64,000 bases of DNA from Clarkia xantiana subsp. parviflora (Eukaryota; Streptophyta; Magnoliopsida; Myrtales; Onagraceae): the NCBI GenBank assembly GCA_036873135.1, contig JAPTYO010000005.1:19364666-19428665 (forward strand), read 5' to 3'. Below the pieces are notes generated by a model. That model saw only the letters and a list, made by a program, of their open reading frames with translations, ran no database searches and was not told where the DNA came from. The first letter of the stretch is position 1. Every line of letters begins with the position of its first letter. Positions 45,791 to 58,911 of the stretch are shown here, one piece after another. Both the position numbers and the translations under genes were made by a program.

Positions 45791-48700
45791 AAACATGACA
45801 TTTCTTCAAGTGTTCACCACTGAAAGAATACTTTAACACTCTGCCATCGAGGTCTTTCAACTTATACGCATTTGGAGCTGGCATCCCCACGACCTTATAA
45901 GGTCCTTCCCATTTTGGCGACATCTTGTTGATCCGATCCAAAAGGGTGAACTCGTTCCGACGCCAAACCAGTTCTCCGACAAAGAACTGTCGGGACTTAA
46001 CTCGCCGATTGTAATATCTGGCCGTCGCCAAACGCATTCGAGCCTGGACTTCATCAGCATCCCGCCTCTTTTCCTCGAGCAAGTCCAGTTCCAGACGTCT
46101 CATTTCATCATTTGTCAAAGGCTCGTAGTACCTCATCCAATGGGACGCCACAGCTATTTCCACGGGAGCAACGGCCTCCGTGCCATAAACGAGGCCAAAC
46201 GGAGTCTCCCCAGTTGATCGTTTGGGTGTTGTTCTAACAGTCCAAAGCACATTTTCCAGCTCGTTCAACCATTTGCCCTTCAAGGCATAGACCCTTTTTC
46301 TTCAGGCCATCCATCACGATTTTGTTGGCTGACTCCACTTGTCCATTAGTTTGAGCATGATGGACAGAGGCTGTCCGATGCTCGATATTCAGTTCCTCCA
46401 AATATTCCTTCACTTGAGCCCCGTTAAACAGAGGACCATTATCGCTGATCAACACCTTAGGAATCCCGTATCTAGATATAATATGGGTCTGGAGAAACTT
46501 GACGATTTGGTTCCCCGTTGTCTTGGCCAATGCCTTAGCTTCTATCCATTTTGAAAAATAATCAATGGCTACAAGCAAATATTTACACTGACCTTGTGCT
46601 TGTGGGAGGGGTCCCACCAAGTCGATACCCCACTGCGCGAAGGGCCAAGCACTCTTGATGGACGTCAGATTAGCAGCCGGAGCCACGATATTCGGGGCAT
46701 ACCTCTGACACGCGTCACAAGATCGGACTAACATCGTCGCATCCTTGCTCATCGAAGGCCAGTAATAGCCCAAATTCAGCACTTTCCTCGCAATGGATCG
46801 GGCCCCTTCGTGACAAGCCGCGACCCCTTCGTGCACCTCCCTAAGGATCCGATTTGGGTCGGGCTCAGCCACGCATTTCAAGTAAGGAGTTGAGAACCAC
46901 CCCTTTTTGTATAGCTGATTGTCCACCACCACGTAATTAACCGCGATCCGACGTATCCTGTCAGCTACTACTTCATCATCGGGGACTGCCCAAGTGGTCA
47001 GATACGCGACTATCAGGGTCATCCATGTGGGCTCCTCCTCCGATCCTGCTTCAATGGAACACACCTCTGATGGATCAGTGGTCGACAAGATCACCTTCTC
47101 CAAGAAGTGTACCTTCCGATTTTCCTCGAGGGGTGCCCCCAAGGCAAATTTGCTCAAGGCATCCGCTTCCGCATTTTCCTCCCTCGGGATTGCCTCAATA
47201 TCAAAACTTTTGAAACTCTCCTTCAAGACTTGCACCTCGCGAAGGTACTTTCTCATCATCGGGCTCTTTGCCTCATATCGTCCTTGGACTTGATTCACAA
47301 TCAGGCCAGCGTCACATTTCACCTTTAAGTGACCAACTCCCGTACCTTTGGCAATTTTGAGGCCTGTGATAAGAGCCTCATACTCAGCTTCATTGTTGGT
47401 GGCCCTAAACGTTAAGGCCAAACCATATCGAAGGGGCTCGCCTCCTCCAGGTGGTATCAATACGAACCCTGCTCCTGATCCGTCTGAACTCGAAGAGCCA
47501 TCAGTGTACATTTCCCAAGTATTTTCCTCATTTGACTGTTCTGATTGCTCTGCCATTTCTGGTTGCTCTGCTATCGGGACCTCCATAGTTGCCCCATTTA
47601 CAGGGCCTGCTTCTTCCAGATTGGGGGCTGTAGACTCTGCTATGAAATCCGCCAACGCCTGTCCTTTAATAGCCGTTCTCGGAGCAAAGTGAATACGGAA
47701 CTCACTAAGTTCGACTGCCCATTTCACTAATCTCCCAGACGCATCAGGTCGGTTCAAAAAATGCTTCAAAGGCTGATTCGTCAACACAGTAATCTCATGC
47801 GCATGGAAGTAAGGCCTCAGTTTCCGAGCAGTAATGATCAACGCAAAAAGATACTTCTCAACGGCGGGATAATTCATTTCAGATTTGGCAAACGCCTTGC
47901 TTACATAATAAACGTGGACTTGGTTACCCTCGACAATCTTCACTAACACATAGCTAATAGCAAACTCAGAAACAACCAAATATAGATAGAGCGGCTCGCC
48001 TGGAATCGGTTTCGCCAATGGTGGGAGGGTGCGGAGGTGCTGCTTGAGTGCCTGGAATGCCTCTTCACACTTGGCAGTCCACTCAAACTTCTTATTGGCC
48101 CTCAAAACTTCAAAAAATGGCATGGATCGGTCGCTTGCCTTTGACAGGAAGCGATTCATTGCAGCTAGTCGGCCATTCAGCACTTGCACCTCCCGATGAT
48201 TTGTCGGGGACTGCATCTCCTCGATTGCCCGCAGCTTCTCGGGGTTCACCTCAATTCCCCTTTGGCTTACCATAAAGCCCAAAAACTTCCGTGAGTGCAC
48301 TCCGAAGGAACACTTGGTCGGGTTCAAGCGAACTTGATGAAGCCTCATCCGCTCAAACGCCGTGGCTAAGTTGTGAACATGATCCCCGGCCTGTCGGGAC
48401 TTCACCAGCATATCGTCTACGTAAGCCTCCATGGTTTTCCCCAGCATGTCCCCGAACAGCTTGTTCACCATCCTTTGATAAGTTGCCCCGGCATTAATCA
48501 ATCCAAAGGGCATGACATCGTAGTGATAGATGTCACTATCAGCATAAAAGGCTGTGTGGGGGGCATCTTCCTTAGCCATCTTGATCTGATTATACCCAGA
48601 GTAAGCATCCATGAAGCTCAGCAATTCATGTCCCGACGTAGCATCCACCAACTGGTCGATTCTCGGAAGCGGGTAACAATCCTTCGGGCAAGCCTTATTC

Positions 48701-49680
48701 AAGTTGCGGAAATCAACACACATCCGCCATTTCCCATTTCTCTTCTTCACCAGAACCGGGTTGGCGACCCAAGTCTGGAATCGGAGCTCCTTGATAAATC
48801 CAGCATCGAGCAACCTGCCCACCTCCTGCTGGATCGCGATCCTTTTGTCAGTGCCCATCGGACGCCTTTTCTGCGCGATAGGCTTGATCACGGGATCAAT
48901 CTTCAACTCATGCACAATCACATCGGGGCTGACTCCTGGCATGTCACTCGGGGACCAGGAAAACAGCTCCTTGAACTCCTTCAACAGCTCAATTAATTCT
49001 CGGGCCCTCTCGTCAGACAGGGCGGACCCGATTTTCACCTTCCTCTGAGGTCCATCAATCTCGACCTCCTTCAAATCCTCCATAGGGGGACGCCCAAACT
49101 CCTCTCTGGGATCAGCATCGGTCTGGAGGATAGTCATAGCCTCCCGTCTTCTCCTTCGGGGGGCATTAACATAGCACTTCCTGGAAGCCACCTGGTCGCC
49201 CTTGACCTCCCCGACTCCGTGGTCAGTCGGGAACTTCATCTTCTGGTGAACAGTGGAGGCAACTGCCATCAGCGGGTTGATGGTAGTTCTCCCGATAATC
49301 GCATTATAGGCCCCCGCGGACTCAACCACCACGAACTCCACATTCCTCCTCTCCGCTTTCCACCCACTACCGAACTCCACTGGTAAGGTGATCATTCCCA
49401 GCGGGTAGGAGGTAAAACCAGAGAATCCAACCATCGGGAAGTTCACCTGCTTCAGGTCCTTCTTCGTTTTCCCCATGGCCTCCAGCGCATCCATAAACAG
49501 AATATCGGAGGAGCTCCCTCCGTCGATCAAAATTCGCTTCATCTCGTACCCATCCACGCCCAGGGTCACGACCAAAGCATCGTCGTGTGGAGTCTCCACA
49601 CCTACCAGGTACTCCGCTGAAAAGGAAATCACCATCTCTTCCTTTGCGGTCCAGGATCGGGACCTCTTACCCAGCACCAC
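45789..49680 (-). pseudogene. E4 protease-RT-RNase H-RNase H-integrase, one frameshift
   Basis: Numbered in the long frame 50268-46234 (1344 codons): protease DGGSSS near 249; GEVKGDQ 353-359; RT FQTW 497 to YVDD 616-619; first RNase H about 755-880 without its first catalytic Asp; second RNase H from YTDGS 921; integrase finger His1146, His1153, Cys1184 and Cys1187; core Asp1216, Asp1276 and Glu1312 (DD35E, 35 residues between the last two). An extra T in a T-run (46295-46299) relative to E2 shifts the frame after VMDGLKKK; the rest (45789-46283) continues in the next frame to HLKKCHV. All key catalytic residues of RT, second RNase H and integrase are present. Best-preserved pol in the window. 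Confidence 0.93.
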
Positions 49681-51287
49681 AGCAGCGGAAATTCTAGAGG
49701 CATAGACCTCCCGAGAGGCTGTGGTATCACCTCTTGCAGCCAATCCTCCATGAATCACATTAATGGTGCCCCGCTTCTCTTTACGGACACCAGAAGACTC
49801 CGTCTCGGACTTCTTCTTCCTTGGGGACCGATCGCGGGATCGAGAACGGGACCGCGATCGAGATCGGGAGCGGGATCGACACCGCCTCTCAGCCACAAAC
49901 TCCTTAAGCTTCCCCTTCTGGATCAGCTTTTCGATCTCCTTCTTCAATTCCCGACAATGGTTAGTGTCGTTACCGCTGGCGCGGTGGAACCGACAGTAAC
50001 AATCGGTGCGGGCTCCCAAAAATTCTCCTTCCTTCTTCGGGGGGTACCTGGAGATACCCTGTCGATCCATCACCGCCAACACGGAAGCCATAGAACTATT
50101 GAGAGGAATGTGATGATCCTCCCGCTTGTCCTTCCTCGGGGGACGCCTGTCCTCCCTTCGATCAGAGCGGCCTCGACTCCGACTGCCCTCGGATTTATCC
50201 TTCCACTTATGGTCGTCAAATGGCTTGAACGACTGCTTCCCCTCTTCTGCAGCGCCTCCATGTTCCACACAGCCTTCTCAGCCACGCTGTGCATCAGGTC
50301 GGAACCATATGGTGCTATGAGGTTCCGAAGGAAGGTGCGGATAGTCTCTCCCTCCGATATCTCCTCATCGATCTCGGCCACACTAGCAGTGTACCGCTGG
50401 TAATAATGTGCCAGCGATTCGTCGGGCCTCTGCACCACCTGAGCCAGGGACCTCACGCTCTTCAAGAGGTGCCGACGACCCTGGTACTGCTGAATAAAAC
50501 GGTCGTGCATATCAGCCCAGCTGGAGATGCATCCTGGGGGCAGGCTGAAGAACTACGTCAGGGCCCTCTCACCAAGTGTACCTGGAAATAAAACGCACAC
50601 TATGTCGTCGTTTGGGGCTCTGCCTAGACAAGCCATGAGATGCTTCTGGACATGACGAACTGGATCTCCCTCGCCATGATACTCCTTAATTGTGGGGATA
50701 CCCAGCCCTGGCGGGGCGAGGGTGTCTATCAATCGGGGAACAAGGGGATGGGTGGATCGATCCCTCAGTTCCGACATCATCTGCTTCTGGTCCCCCATGC
50801 AGATATTCACAATCTTCACCACCTGGTCGGGGGTGATGGGACCATTAAGGGGAATGGTCCTATGCTGCACCGGTCCAGGCCCATCGATCACAAATCGCTC
50901 CGAGTGAGCGGGCTCCTTACCCTTGTCCTAGTTTCCGGGTTGGGTTTCCTGCACATTCCGAACCTCCCTCGGCGGAGGCATCTCTTCCTGCTTCCTGGCA
51001 GCCTCTCTCCGCTCTAGGAGAGCCTCCATGGCCTCCAAGAACATCGGCATGGCATCCGCCACAGCCTTCGCCAGGTCCGCGTTTGGAGGAGCATCGGGAG
51101 CATCCTCCTCCCTATTCTCTTTGTGTCGAGCAGTATCCTCCGAAACTTCATTATGCCCCCCTGTTCGGGAAACCTCAGCAGGGAGATTTTGGTCCACAAC
51201 AAGCTCCGGCGGGCCTGAATTCAAAGTTCCAGCAGGGTGACGGGAACCACCAGATTGTCCTTGCTTTTTCTGCTTGCCAGCCGCCAT
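49681..51287 (-). pseudogene. E4 gag, broken
   Basis: ATG at 51287 (MAAGKQKKQG). Segments 51287-50928, 50891-50553 and 50510-50070 carry the Gag pieces. Stops: TAG near 50928 after the proline-rich region, and a Trp-to-stop change near 50553. A deletion near 50250 removes about 40 residues after the Gag core and shifts the frame into the long pol frame. Zinc knuckle CRFHRASGNDTNHC and an extended Arg-Ser tract (RSRS repeats, about 49820-49885) are present. Confidence 0.88.
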
Positions 51288-51342
51288 TGAACGAGTAGAA
51301 GTCATTTTTGCTTTTCGTTACGCTTCCCACAGACGGCACCAA

Positions 51343-51986
51343 TGTTGGATCACGGTTGGAACTCCGTGTAAGAAGGGAATAGACCAGGCGGTGACCCAGA
51401 ATCCCTCTCCGATGCTTAAATGAGAATCTCGTGGCAGGCAAAGCAAGCAAAAGTATGAGTATGTAATCGTGTGTCTGATCTGAGGTAACTTCCTCCTTTA
51501 TATAGGAGAGGAGTTACCCCAGTTACCTGGTGAACTGCCAGGGCAGTTAACCCACGTTCCGCTTATCCCGGCCACGTTCCGCTTATCCCGGACACGTTCC
51601 GCCTATCTCGGGCCACTCCCGCTTATCTCGGGCCAGTTCCCCACTACACTGGTAGTGGGCGTGTTTCTCGGTCTCAACCTCTGATAGCAAGTCCCGACCA
51701 ATATCGGGGACTCCAGAGTTATCTCATTAGGTCACCGCTCGGGGCCCCTCGTCATCGTGACAGGGCCAACATTCTCAGGGATTCAACATCGGGGCCTACT
51801 TAAAGGCATATCATCGGGAGCGTCCGGCTTGCATATCGGGACCGACCTTGTCGGGACCCTTCATCATCAGGACCCATCCTGTCGGGACCCTTCGTATTGG
51901 TCTTCTTGACCTCTTTCCGGGCCCAGTGGGCCCATTCACCGTTTACTCGTCGTTAAAGGGCCTAATGGCTATAGCGAAACCCATCA
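51343..51986 (-). repeat. E4 5' LTR (644 bp)
   Basis: TG...CA, next to a primer site (51326-51341) with one base changed. Lacks about 43 bp near its start (after aactccg at 51361) that the 3' LTR keeps. Confidence 0.93.
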
Positions 51987-51991
51987 AATTT

Positions 51992-52273
51992 GAGTTCAGC
52001 ACATTCGTAAAATGAACTCCAGCAGCGATATTCTTTTTCAAGCGACAAACTATCCTCCTCAGTGACAACTATATCAGATCTTTCATAGTGTCAGACCCTA
52101 AAAATCTGATCTAAGGTGATTTACGTTTTGAAAACGTTGCAATGTTGAAAGAGTCGCCACTAGTTAACTATAAGGGTAACTAGAATCCTTAATTACCTAA
52201 GCGAATAACGAATTAAACGTCTATGTATAAAATTGACTACGATCAGAGATTAGGCTCGGGGGTCCTATTACGA

Positions 52274-52309
<36 letters not shown>

Positions 52310-52365
52310 TTATTTATTTATTTAATTACGCTCTTTCGGTACTCAATTCACTTAATTTGCCAACT
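51992..52365. repeat. Tandem duplication unit A, right part
   Basis: Continues unit A after E4. Matches 58652-58945, including the phrase gatctaaggNgatttacgttttgaaa and an AT microsatellite (52278-52305) before attacgctctttcggtactc. Confidence 0.85.
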
Positions 52366-53956
52366 CAGAGTTTCCAGACTCAATTTGTTTATATTTTACC
52401 ATGTAACACAACCATGAATTCTAAATTTTGAAAAATAGTATAGAATTCCATATTATTATACGTGAAATAATTTTTTTATTAAAAAATATTATGTTATTTT
52501 AATGCATATATATTTATATATAGTCTACTTATTATATTTATTATTTTATAAAATGAATATATTTTTTACTATGATAAATATATAAAAATAATATTTTTAG
52601 GATGATATACAATATATTTTTATTTTATGTATATTTAAATTATTAGTAAAAACACATGAGGCTTCACCTTTAACCGATTTACTAATATGTATCTAATTAA
52701 TGTGCATAAACGTGATTCTGCTAACGACGATGAATCAAGACTTGTCAATCGATGAATAACAAATATAAACTGATATGATGAAATAATATTGATTCAATTA
52801 ATTTAATTAATCACTATTATTATATCAATAATTATATTTATCAATAATCATGCCCGCTGAGTAAAGACTGCACCTATTAGTAATATTACTATAGTAAAGT
52901 AGAGTATAATTATTGAAAAGATTCATAACTTCTAAAGTTATATTTGATTTTTCCATAGTGAATTATCAAATAAAACTGGAAAAAAAAAAGATTCAAGATG
53001 ATTTGGTCGAACATCTCTGGCAATTTAGTAATGTGTGTGACAATTCTATGTAGTCTCATATATATATATATGTTAATTTTAATTGGCAACATTAACTTTG
53101 TTTATATATTTTTTTGTAACATAATTTTTAAATAATTCCAATCATTATTAAAAACTTATGTGCTCATTTATATATTATATTTTTTTATAAAATTTTTAAA
53201 TACCAAAGGAATCGTAATTACTTTTAAATGTATAGTACGTAAATAATTGAACTAACCTAACGACGCCGACTTTCAAATTTTGGAATAATTAACAACACAT
53301 GTCGGTAAAGTTGGAACACAAATATTTGATATAAAATTGAAACTTTGACGAATTCATAAAAAATGTAAAATTCCGTTAAACAATCAATTATATTTTTATG
53401 ATTTTGTACATATTTTTTCCAAGTTTATTTTAATTAATTCAATCTGACACTTGAATATCATTCATTGGTTTGTTCATGTCCGTAATTTTTAAAATATGAA
53501 TATTTAATTTACATATAATGCTTAAAAAAAATTGATCAAACATCTATTGGATTTTAATACGTTGACTAAAATGTTTATATATATATATAATATGCTCATT
53601 TTTAGTTGACAAATTTAACATATTATTTGTATTTTTATGTAATATGATTTTAAATTATGACAATCATATTTAACAAAATTACATGCTTATTTTTATATTA
53701 TGTTCGTAACTTTTTATATAATTATTGAAATACTAAAATAAGTTTGTATTTATAAATATTTAATTTATCTATAGAGTTTTTTGTACAAAAAGTTATATTG
53801 TGAGTATAGAATTATGTTGGTCCCAATTTGGAAGTGGAACTAGGTCTCCACCACTAGAGAGAGTTCCTATTTTACTGTAGCAGTTCCTACTTTGATGAGT
53901 TGGCACTGACGTGGCGGGTGAGGTGGAGGAATTAGGAACTCACCATTGGAAATGCT
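52366..53956. mobile_element. Truncated copy of the PIF/Harbinger-like element
   Basis: Corresponds to 38519-40113; keeps the right TIR (accattggaaatgct) but not the left. A by-product of the tandem duplication and not a separate insertion. Confidence 0.75.
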
Positions 53957-54102
53957 TAAGGAACGAAACCACAACCAAGAATATCATAATAATAGATAAT
54001 CTAATATAATTGTACCGACTTTCAATAGTATTTAAATCCCTGAACTTTTAAACAACTATCTTCTCATTAAGTAGGCGTGGTAATTGTCTGATATTATATC
54101 TT

Positions 54103-54617
54103 GGGAAAAGAACCTATTTATTGTCTCAAGTTTGCCTCATGTTTCAGTTTGGTGTCTGAAGTTTAAAATGTTAAAATAGACTGTCCCAGGTACAATTTTG
54201 TTAAAATTTGGTGTCTCCACCCGTCTTTTTCTCTTCTTTCAACCATTTTCATCAATCGACTCACCCACTTATAATCAATCACTTTTTACTTTTCACAAAA
54301 TCGTCAAATTTCACCCAAAAAGTTGAACCTAAAAAAAAAAAAGTTTCCAGCAGAGCGATTTCGAGCGACAACAAAGCATGATTTACTTGGGCAAATGTGA
54401 CCAGCTTCTTAGGTGATGGTCCCGACAAAGTGACGAGAAGGGAGCATGCTTGGGAGCTCGGATATGACAGACGGTTTCGTCGGGATTGGCTTCTCTAAAG
54501 TAATCACACTAAGACACCAAATTTCAACCAAAATGAAACCTGAGAAACTCAATTTAAACGCCAGACACCAAACTGAAACATGAGGCAAACTTGAGACAGT
54601 AAATAGGTTCTTTTCCC
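54103..54617. mobile_element. Mutator-type MITE, copy B (515 bp)
   Basis: Same element as 40260-40773, with the same ttatatctt flanks, carried along by the duplication. Confidence 0.85.
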
Positions 54618-54755
54618 TTATATCTTTCTATAAATAATCAATTCTCATATTGATCTCTCAAACCATATTTGAAGAACTGATAAAAAAAAAAGGAAAAAAA
54701 CATGGCTTGAAGCTTCAAATAATGAGTTTCAGTAAATCCGAAATTACTAAATAAT

Positions 54756-55321
54756 TGTTGGAAAGTACTAGCACTTAAAAGGGGAATTCTAAAGGAGAAT
54801 ATTCTGGATCAAATGAACGAATGTTTTTAAACCGAGTCCCGTGCTGATCGCGGTCTCCTTAAGACAATTTCGCCCCCTCACCGACTCATCGGTTGTGCTA
54901 GAGGATAAACATGGACGATTGTCTCCCAGGATAAAACGGCATTCCAGTGGTAAGCTAGCACGAAGCCCCACCAGCCGAACAGAACCTTGCCTGAACTCCA
55001 CCAGAACAGGACTTGCGGTCTACATGACCTAGAAACCTATCAACGTCGTAAGAGAAATGAAAAGATTCGAATCCAATTGAATTGAATTAAAATAGAGAAT
55101 ATAAACTCTCTATTTATAGGGAGGTGGAAGCCGTGTATTAATGACACCGTAATAAATAAAAATAAATGTCCTTATTAATGAAGCCATTATGGATCATTAA
55201 TTCGTCAAATTCAACGAATCTGGACGAAGACTGGACAACTCTGGCCGGGTGTACTAAGAACTACAATTTCCCATTCACCCGATCAGAAAAATAGTCATGC
55301 CAATAATACATTTTTCCAACA
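54756..55321 (-). repeat. LARD 3' LTR (566 bp)
   Basis: Complete LTR, TG...CA, with a minus-strand TATA box (CTATAAATAGAG, about 55107-55118). Confidence 0.85.
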
Positions 55322-56574
55322 ATCCCCCACATGAATGGAAATTCAAAGAGTACCTAGACGAACTTCTAGACTCAAGAATAATGGAGCTCAACGGTCAATA
55401 CCTGCAAAGAATAGGTAGGGGTAACCCCTTTGAACCTATCCCTTGTGAGATCATGCCTTCTCTACTGACTGGTCGGTAGACGCGATGTCCTTGAACCGAC
55501 TGTCGTTGGTGTAAATGACGACATAATCCACACAGATACCTTCCTAGCCTTGGTTCTGTTCTCGCCCTGTGATCCGGTAAGGCCATGGAACACGCGCCTG
55601 GTTCTGCAAGCGTTTCTAAGAATTGCGCCCTCAACAATTCCTTTCGAAGCGGCCCCACTTCTCACTCGCATAGGTGATTCTATGTCTCACGAGCATCATC
55701 ACGACTCTGAGCTCTCCTTACGAATCATTAAAAGCTTTGCTTAATATGTGATCTCAAATAAGTAATCCGCATTATAATGCGCGGTTTAACTGATACTTGA
55801 GGATCATCTAACGCAAAAGCTTAACCTCATATCCATCACTGTTTCTCATCATAGGAATGGACCCGAGGGTAAAGACCCCCACAGTGATCACACCCACTCT
55901 TGTGATTAGGTTGTCCCATTGAACCAAGTTCTTGGGATCTCCAGTCATCATGGTTGGGTTTTCCTTCTCAAGAGTGTTTCCTTCATGGGCATAAGTCACA
56001 TTCCCTTCGATGATTTATCAACTTGCTCTCTTTAACCTTTAAAGGTCAGCGGATCCGCATTTATAATACGCCATCATTGGACTTCGCAAAGTCACTGATA
56101 AAATTCAACTGAGAGCAGTTGTTAAGCCGTGTATTTTATCCCGTTTGACTACAAAAATTTATACTTACACGCTTTTATGAGATACTCACAAATTCAATTG
56201 TAAATGCGAAGGTTTTCTACCTTTGCACAATTTATGAAGAGTTCTCAAATATTATTTAGGGTACCTTAATAAAGGAATCTGCTATTTAAAGCTACCCCCC
56301 ACATTGACCGTGGCTCCAAAACAAACATGGTCTCAACCACATTATTTTAATTTCTTCCATAAAATTTTAACGTGTTAACACACGAGTTGGGTATGAAGTT
56401 ATTACAAACTCTCAATCACCACAACAATGATCCTCGGATCATTATTTTATTAAACATAGGTCCTCAGAACTTCATTTATCATCATTGGTCATTAGATCAT
56501 CGGGGTCCTCAGACCGTCATTTCATCAAATATTTTCAGACTATCTTTTCCTCAATATTGGTCCTTAGACCCATT

Positions 56575-56690
56575 TCATAAGACTGACATGTGATCAAAAC
56601 TAATCATTAGACAGTCATGGTCCTCAGACCGGTAGGTCCTCAGACCGGTAGGTCCTCAGACCGGCATGGTCATCAACATTGGTCCTCATT
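56575..56690. repeat. Tandem ggtcctcagaccggta units
   Basis: Three near-perfect 16-bp copies at about 56620-56665 with degenerate copies (ggtcctcagac..) from 56457 on, inside the LARD. Confidence 0.8.
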
Positions 56691-57039
56691 GCATGTCATA
56701 GTCATTTCGAATGACTTTCTCCATCATCGTCCTCCATTCGGTTATGATGGTTTAGTTTAGCTTGGTTATCCAAATACCACCATCTCGGGCCACTTGTATA
56801 GACATCTTTACACATGCAAACACACAAAACACATTGTCCATTAGTTTCAAACAACCAAAATTCAAGGACTAGTTTATAAATATTTAGAGGACACTTCTCT
56901 TAAGTGAAAATCAGAAGGAGTAATCCTCTCGTGCAAATTCAGTCCATTACTCAACTAGGCTGATTTTAGTTATATGCACATTAATTACCCAAAATTAATG
57001 TCATAAAGAATGAATAACAGAAAAATAAATTAGCAGCCA

Positions 57040-57325
57040 GGAGAAAACCCAATCTCGCGACCTCTAGTTAGGTGCACTAAATAAGACCAACCTGTCATCC
57101 AATCAACTAGTGACGGTTACTAGTGTATATATGAACACAATTAATAATAATGAAATGACAAGTGCCAACAAAGGCAGTAAACGTAGGAGTTGATCCGGTG
57201 ACCTTTCAGCCACCTGTTATCCACTAAGCTGCCATAAGTAAGTGTAACCGGAAAATTCCGAAAAATAGATCTTCCATCCAGCATCAAATACAAGCCTGGT
57301 GACCATTGAGCTAAAGCATTAAATT
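57040..57325 (-). other. Three tRNA-like / SINE-like motifs
   Basis: On the minus strand, phrases similar to a Pol III A box are followed by B-box-like sequence: about 57245-57180 (TGGCAGCTTAGTGGATAAC, then GGATCAACTCC) and about 57320-57280 (TTAGCTCAATGGT). A third, weaker copy is at about 57120-57045 (GGTCGCGAGATTGGG). None folds obviously into a full tRNA; probably SINE or tRNA-derived debris. Confidence 0.3.
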
Positions 57326-57850
57326 GACATTTAACTGCAATAAATATTAATTAAGTCTGACTTAAGGTCATAAAGGATGTTCCATCGGTTATTATTACCA
57401 AAACCGAGTTGAATCAAAAAACCCGACCCGAAGAAGTATTCTTCTCCACCCGACTCCAGAACCAGAACGTAAGCCATGTGTAGGTGAACACCCCGTTTAT
57501 GGCTACGACCTTTCCTCATCGAAGCATCATTTTCCCCTACATCATGGATAACTCCTTTGCCTAGTCCTTGAAGCTCTAAGACTCCTCCTCCACCGATGAA
57601 ATCTGCTCGCCATCGCCAGATCTAGAGCTGATCCGACCTGGAGATGGATATTTCTTTGTTTGCGGATCCGCTTCAAGCCTTTAAACGATGATCTGCGGCG
57701 CTTCTCCAGTCCACAGCCGACCTCTTCTGGTGCGATTCCTCCGTTCTCTAACCATCAAGACAACGGCAATAAGAAACAGTTAGCAAACCATAATTCAACT
57801 AAGAAAAGTCCATCTCCCATTTTCCTTAACATCAGATTGGGGAGCGCTAT

Positions 57851-58314
57851 CTTAAGACAATTTCGCCCCCTCACCGACTCATCGGTTGTGCTAGAGGATA
57901 AATATGGACGATTGTCTCCCAGGATAAAACGGCATTCCAATGGCAAGCTAGCACGAAGCCCCACCAGTCGAACAGAACCTTGCATGAACTCCGCCAGAAC
58001 AGGACTTGTGGTCTACATGACCTAGAAACCTATCAACGTCGTAAGAGAAATGAAAAGATTCGAATCCAATTGAATTGAATTAAAATAGAGAATATAAACT
58101 CTCTATTTATAGGGAGGTGGAAGCCGTGTATTAATGGCACCGTAATAAATAAAAATAAATGTCCCTATTAATGAAGCCGTTATGGATCATTAATTCGTCA
58201 AATTCAACGAATCTGGACGAAGACTGGACAACTCTGGCCGGGTGTACTAAGAACTACAATTTCCCATTCACCCGATCAGAAAAATAGTCATGTCAATAAT
58301 ACATTTTTCCAGCA
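57851..58314 (-). repeat. LARD 5' LTR, lacking its U5 end
   Basis: Closely matches 54858-55321. The first 102 bp of the other LTR (54756-54857) and any primer binding site are replaced by unrelated sequence (57600-57850). Confidence 0.8.
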
Positions 58315-58862
58315 ATAATATCTTTACAATATGTAAAACCCATATTTGATGAATAAACCACAACAGAATAGCAGTCAAGAGAAGAATCTAAAACCAGACA
58401 ATTGCTCTCTGATCTAAAACCACACAATCATTTATGTATTAGTTTCTATATATTCTATAAATAATCAATTCCGTCGGATTGATCTAAAACCATATATAAA
58501 AAATTATTCAAAAAGAAATCTGGTTAATCAAAATCGAAGTTCATATAAATATAACATGTTCTAAGCTGGGTTTTTAAAATCTTGATTCTCATACATTAGG
58601 TTCCTTTTCAGGTTCCTCGTCCTCATCATCATTCCCGTCATCACAGATAGAATTTGAGTTCAGCACATTTGTAATTGAAAATCTTTCATAGTGTTAGACC
58701 CTAAAAATCTGATCTAAGGCGATTTACGTTTTGAAAACGTTGTAATTTTGAAAGAGTCGTCACTAGTTAACTATAAGGGTAACTAGAATCCTTAATTACC
58801 TAAGCGAATAACGAATTAAACGTGTATGTATAAAATTGACTACGATCAGAGATCCTATTAAG

Positions 58863-58863
<1 letters not shown>

Positions 58864-58908
<45 letters not shown>
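58864..58908. repeat. (AT)n microsatellite
   Basis: Uninterrupted AT dinucleotides of about 44 bp; the matching site in unit A (52278-52305) is shorter. Another (AT)n tract lies at 60757-60793. Confidence 0.95.

Positions 58909-58911
<3 letters not shown>

Larger units (their letters stand above)
41244..51986 (-). mobile_element. E4: most complete Tat-type LTR retrotransposon
   Basis: Perfect target-site duplication aattt (41239-41243 and 51987-51991). 3' LTR 41244-41930, 5' LTR 51343-51986. At 10.7 kb it is the longest of the four. It diverges more from E1-E3 in LTR and protein sequence than they do from each other, so it is a separate subfamily. Pol is one long frame apart from a late frameshift; gag has two stops and a deletion. 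Confidence 0.95.
54756..58314 (-). mobile_element. Non-autonomous LTR element (LARD-like), Copia-style ends
   Basis: Perfect target-site duplication ataat (54751-54755 and 58315-58319), and unit A shows the empty site. LTR at 54756-55321 with inverted tips TGTTGGAAA/TTTCCAACA. A polypurine tract GTGGGGGAT precedes it on the minus strand, as in many Copia elements. The second LTR is only partly present (57851-58314). The interior of about 2.5 kb has no gag or pol frame; it holds short tandem repeats and tRNA-like motifs. Confidence 0.8.
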
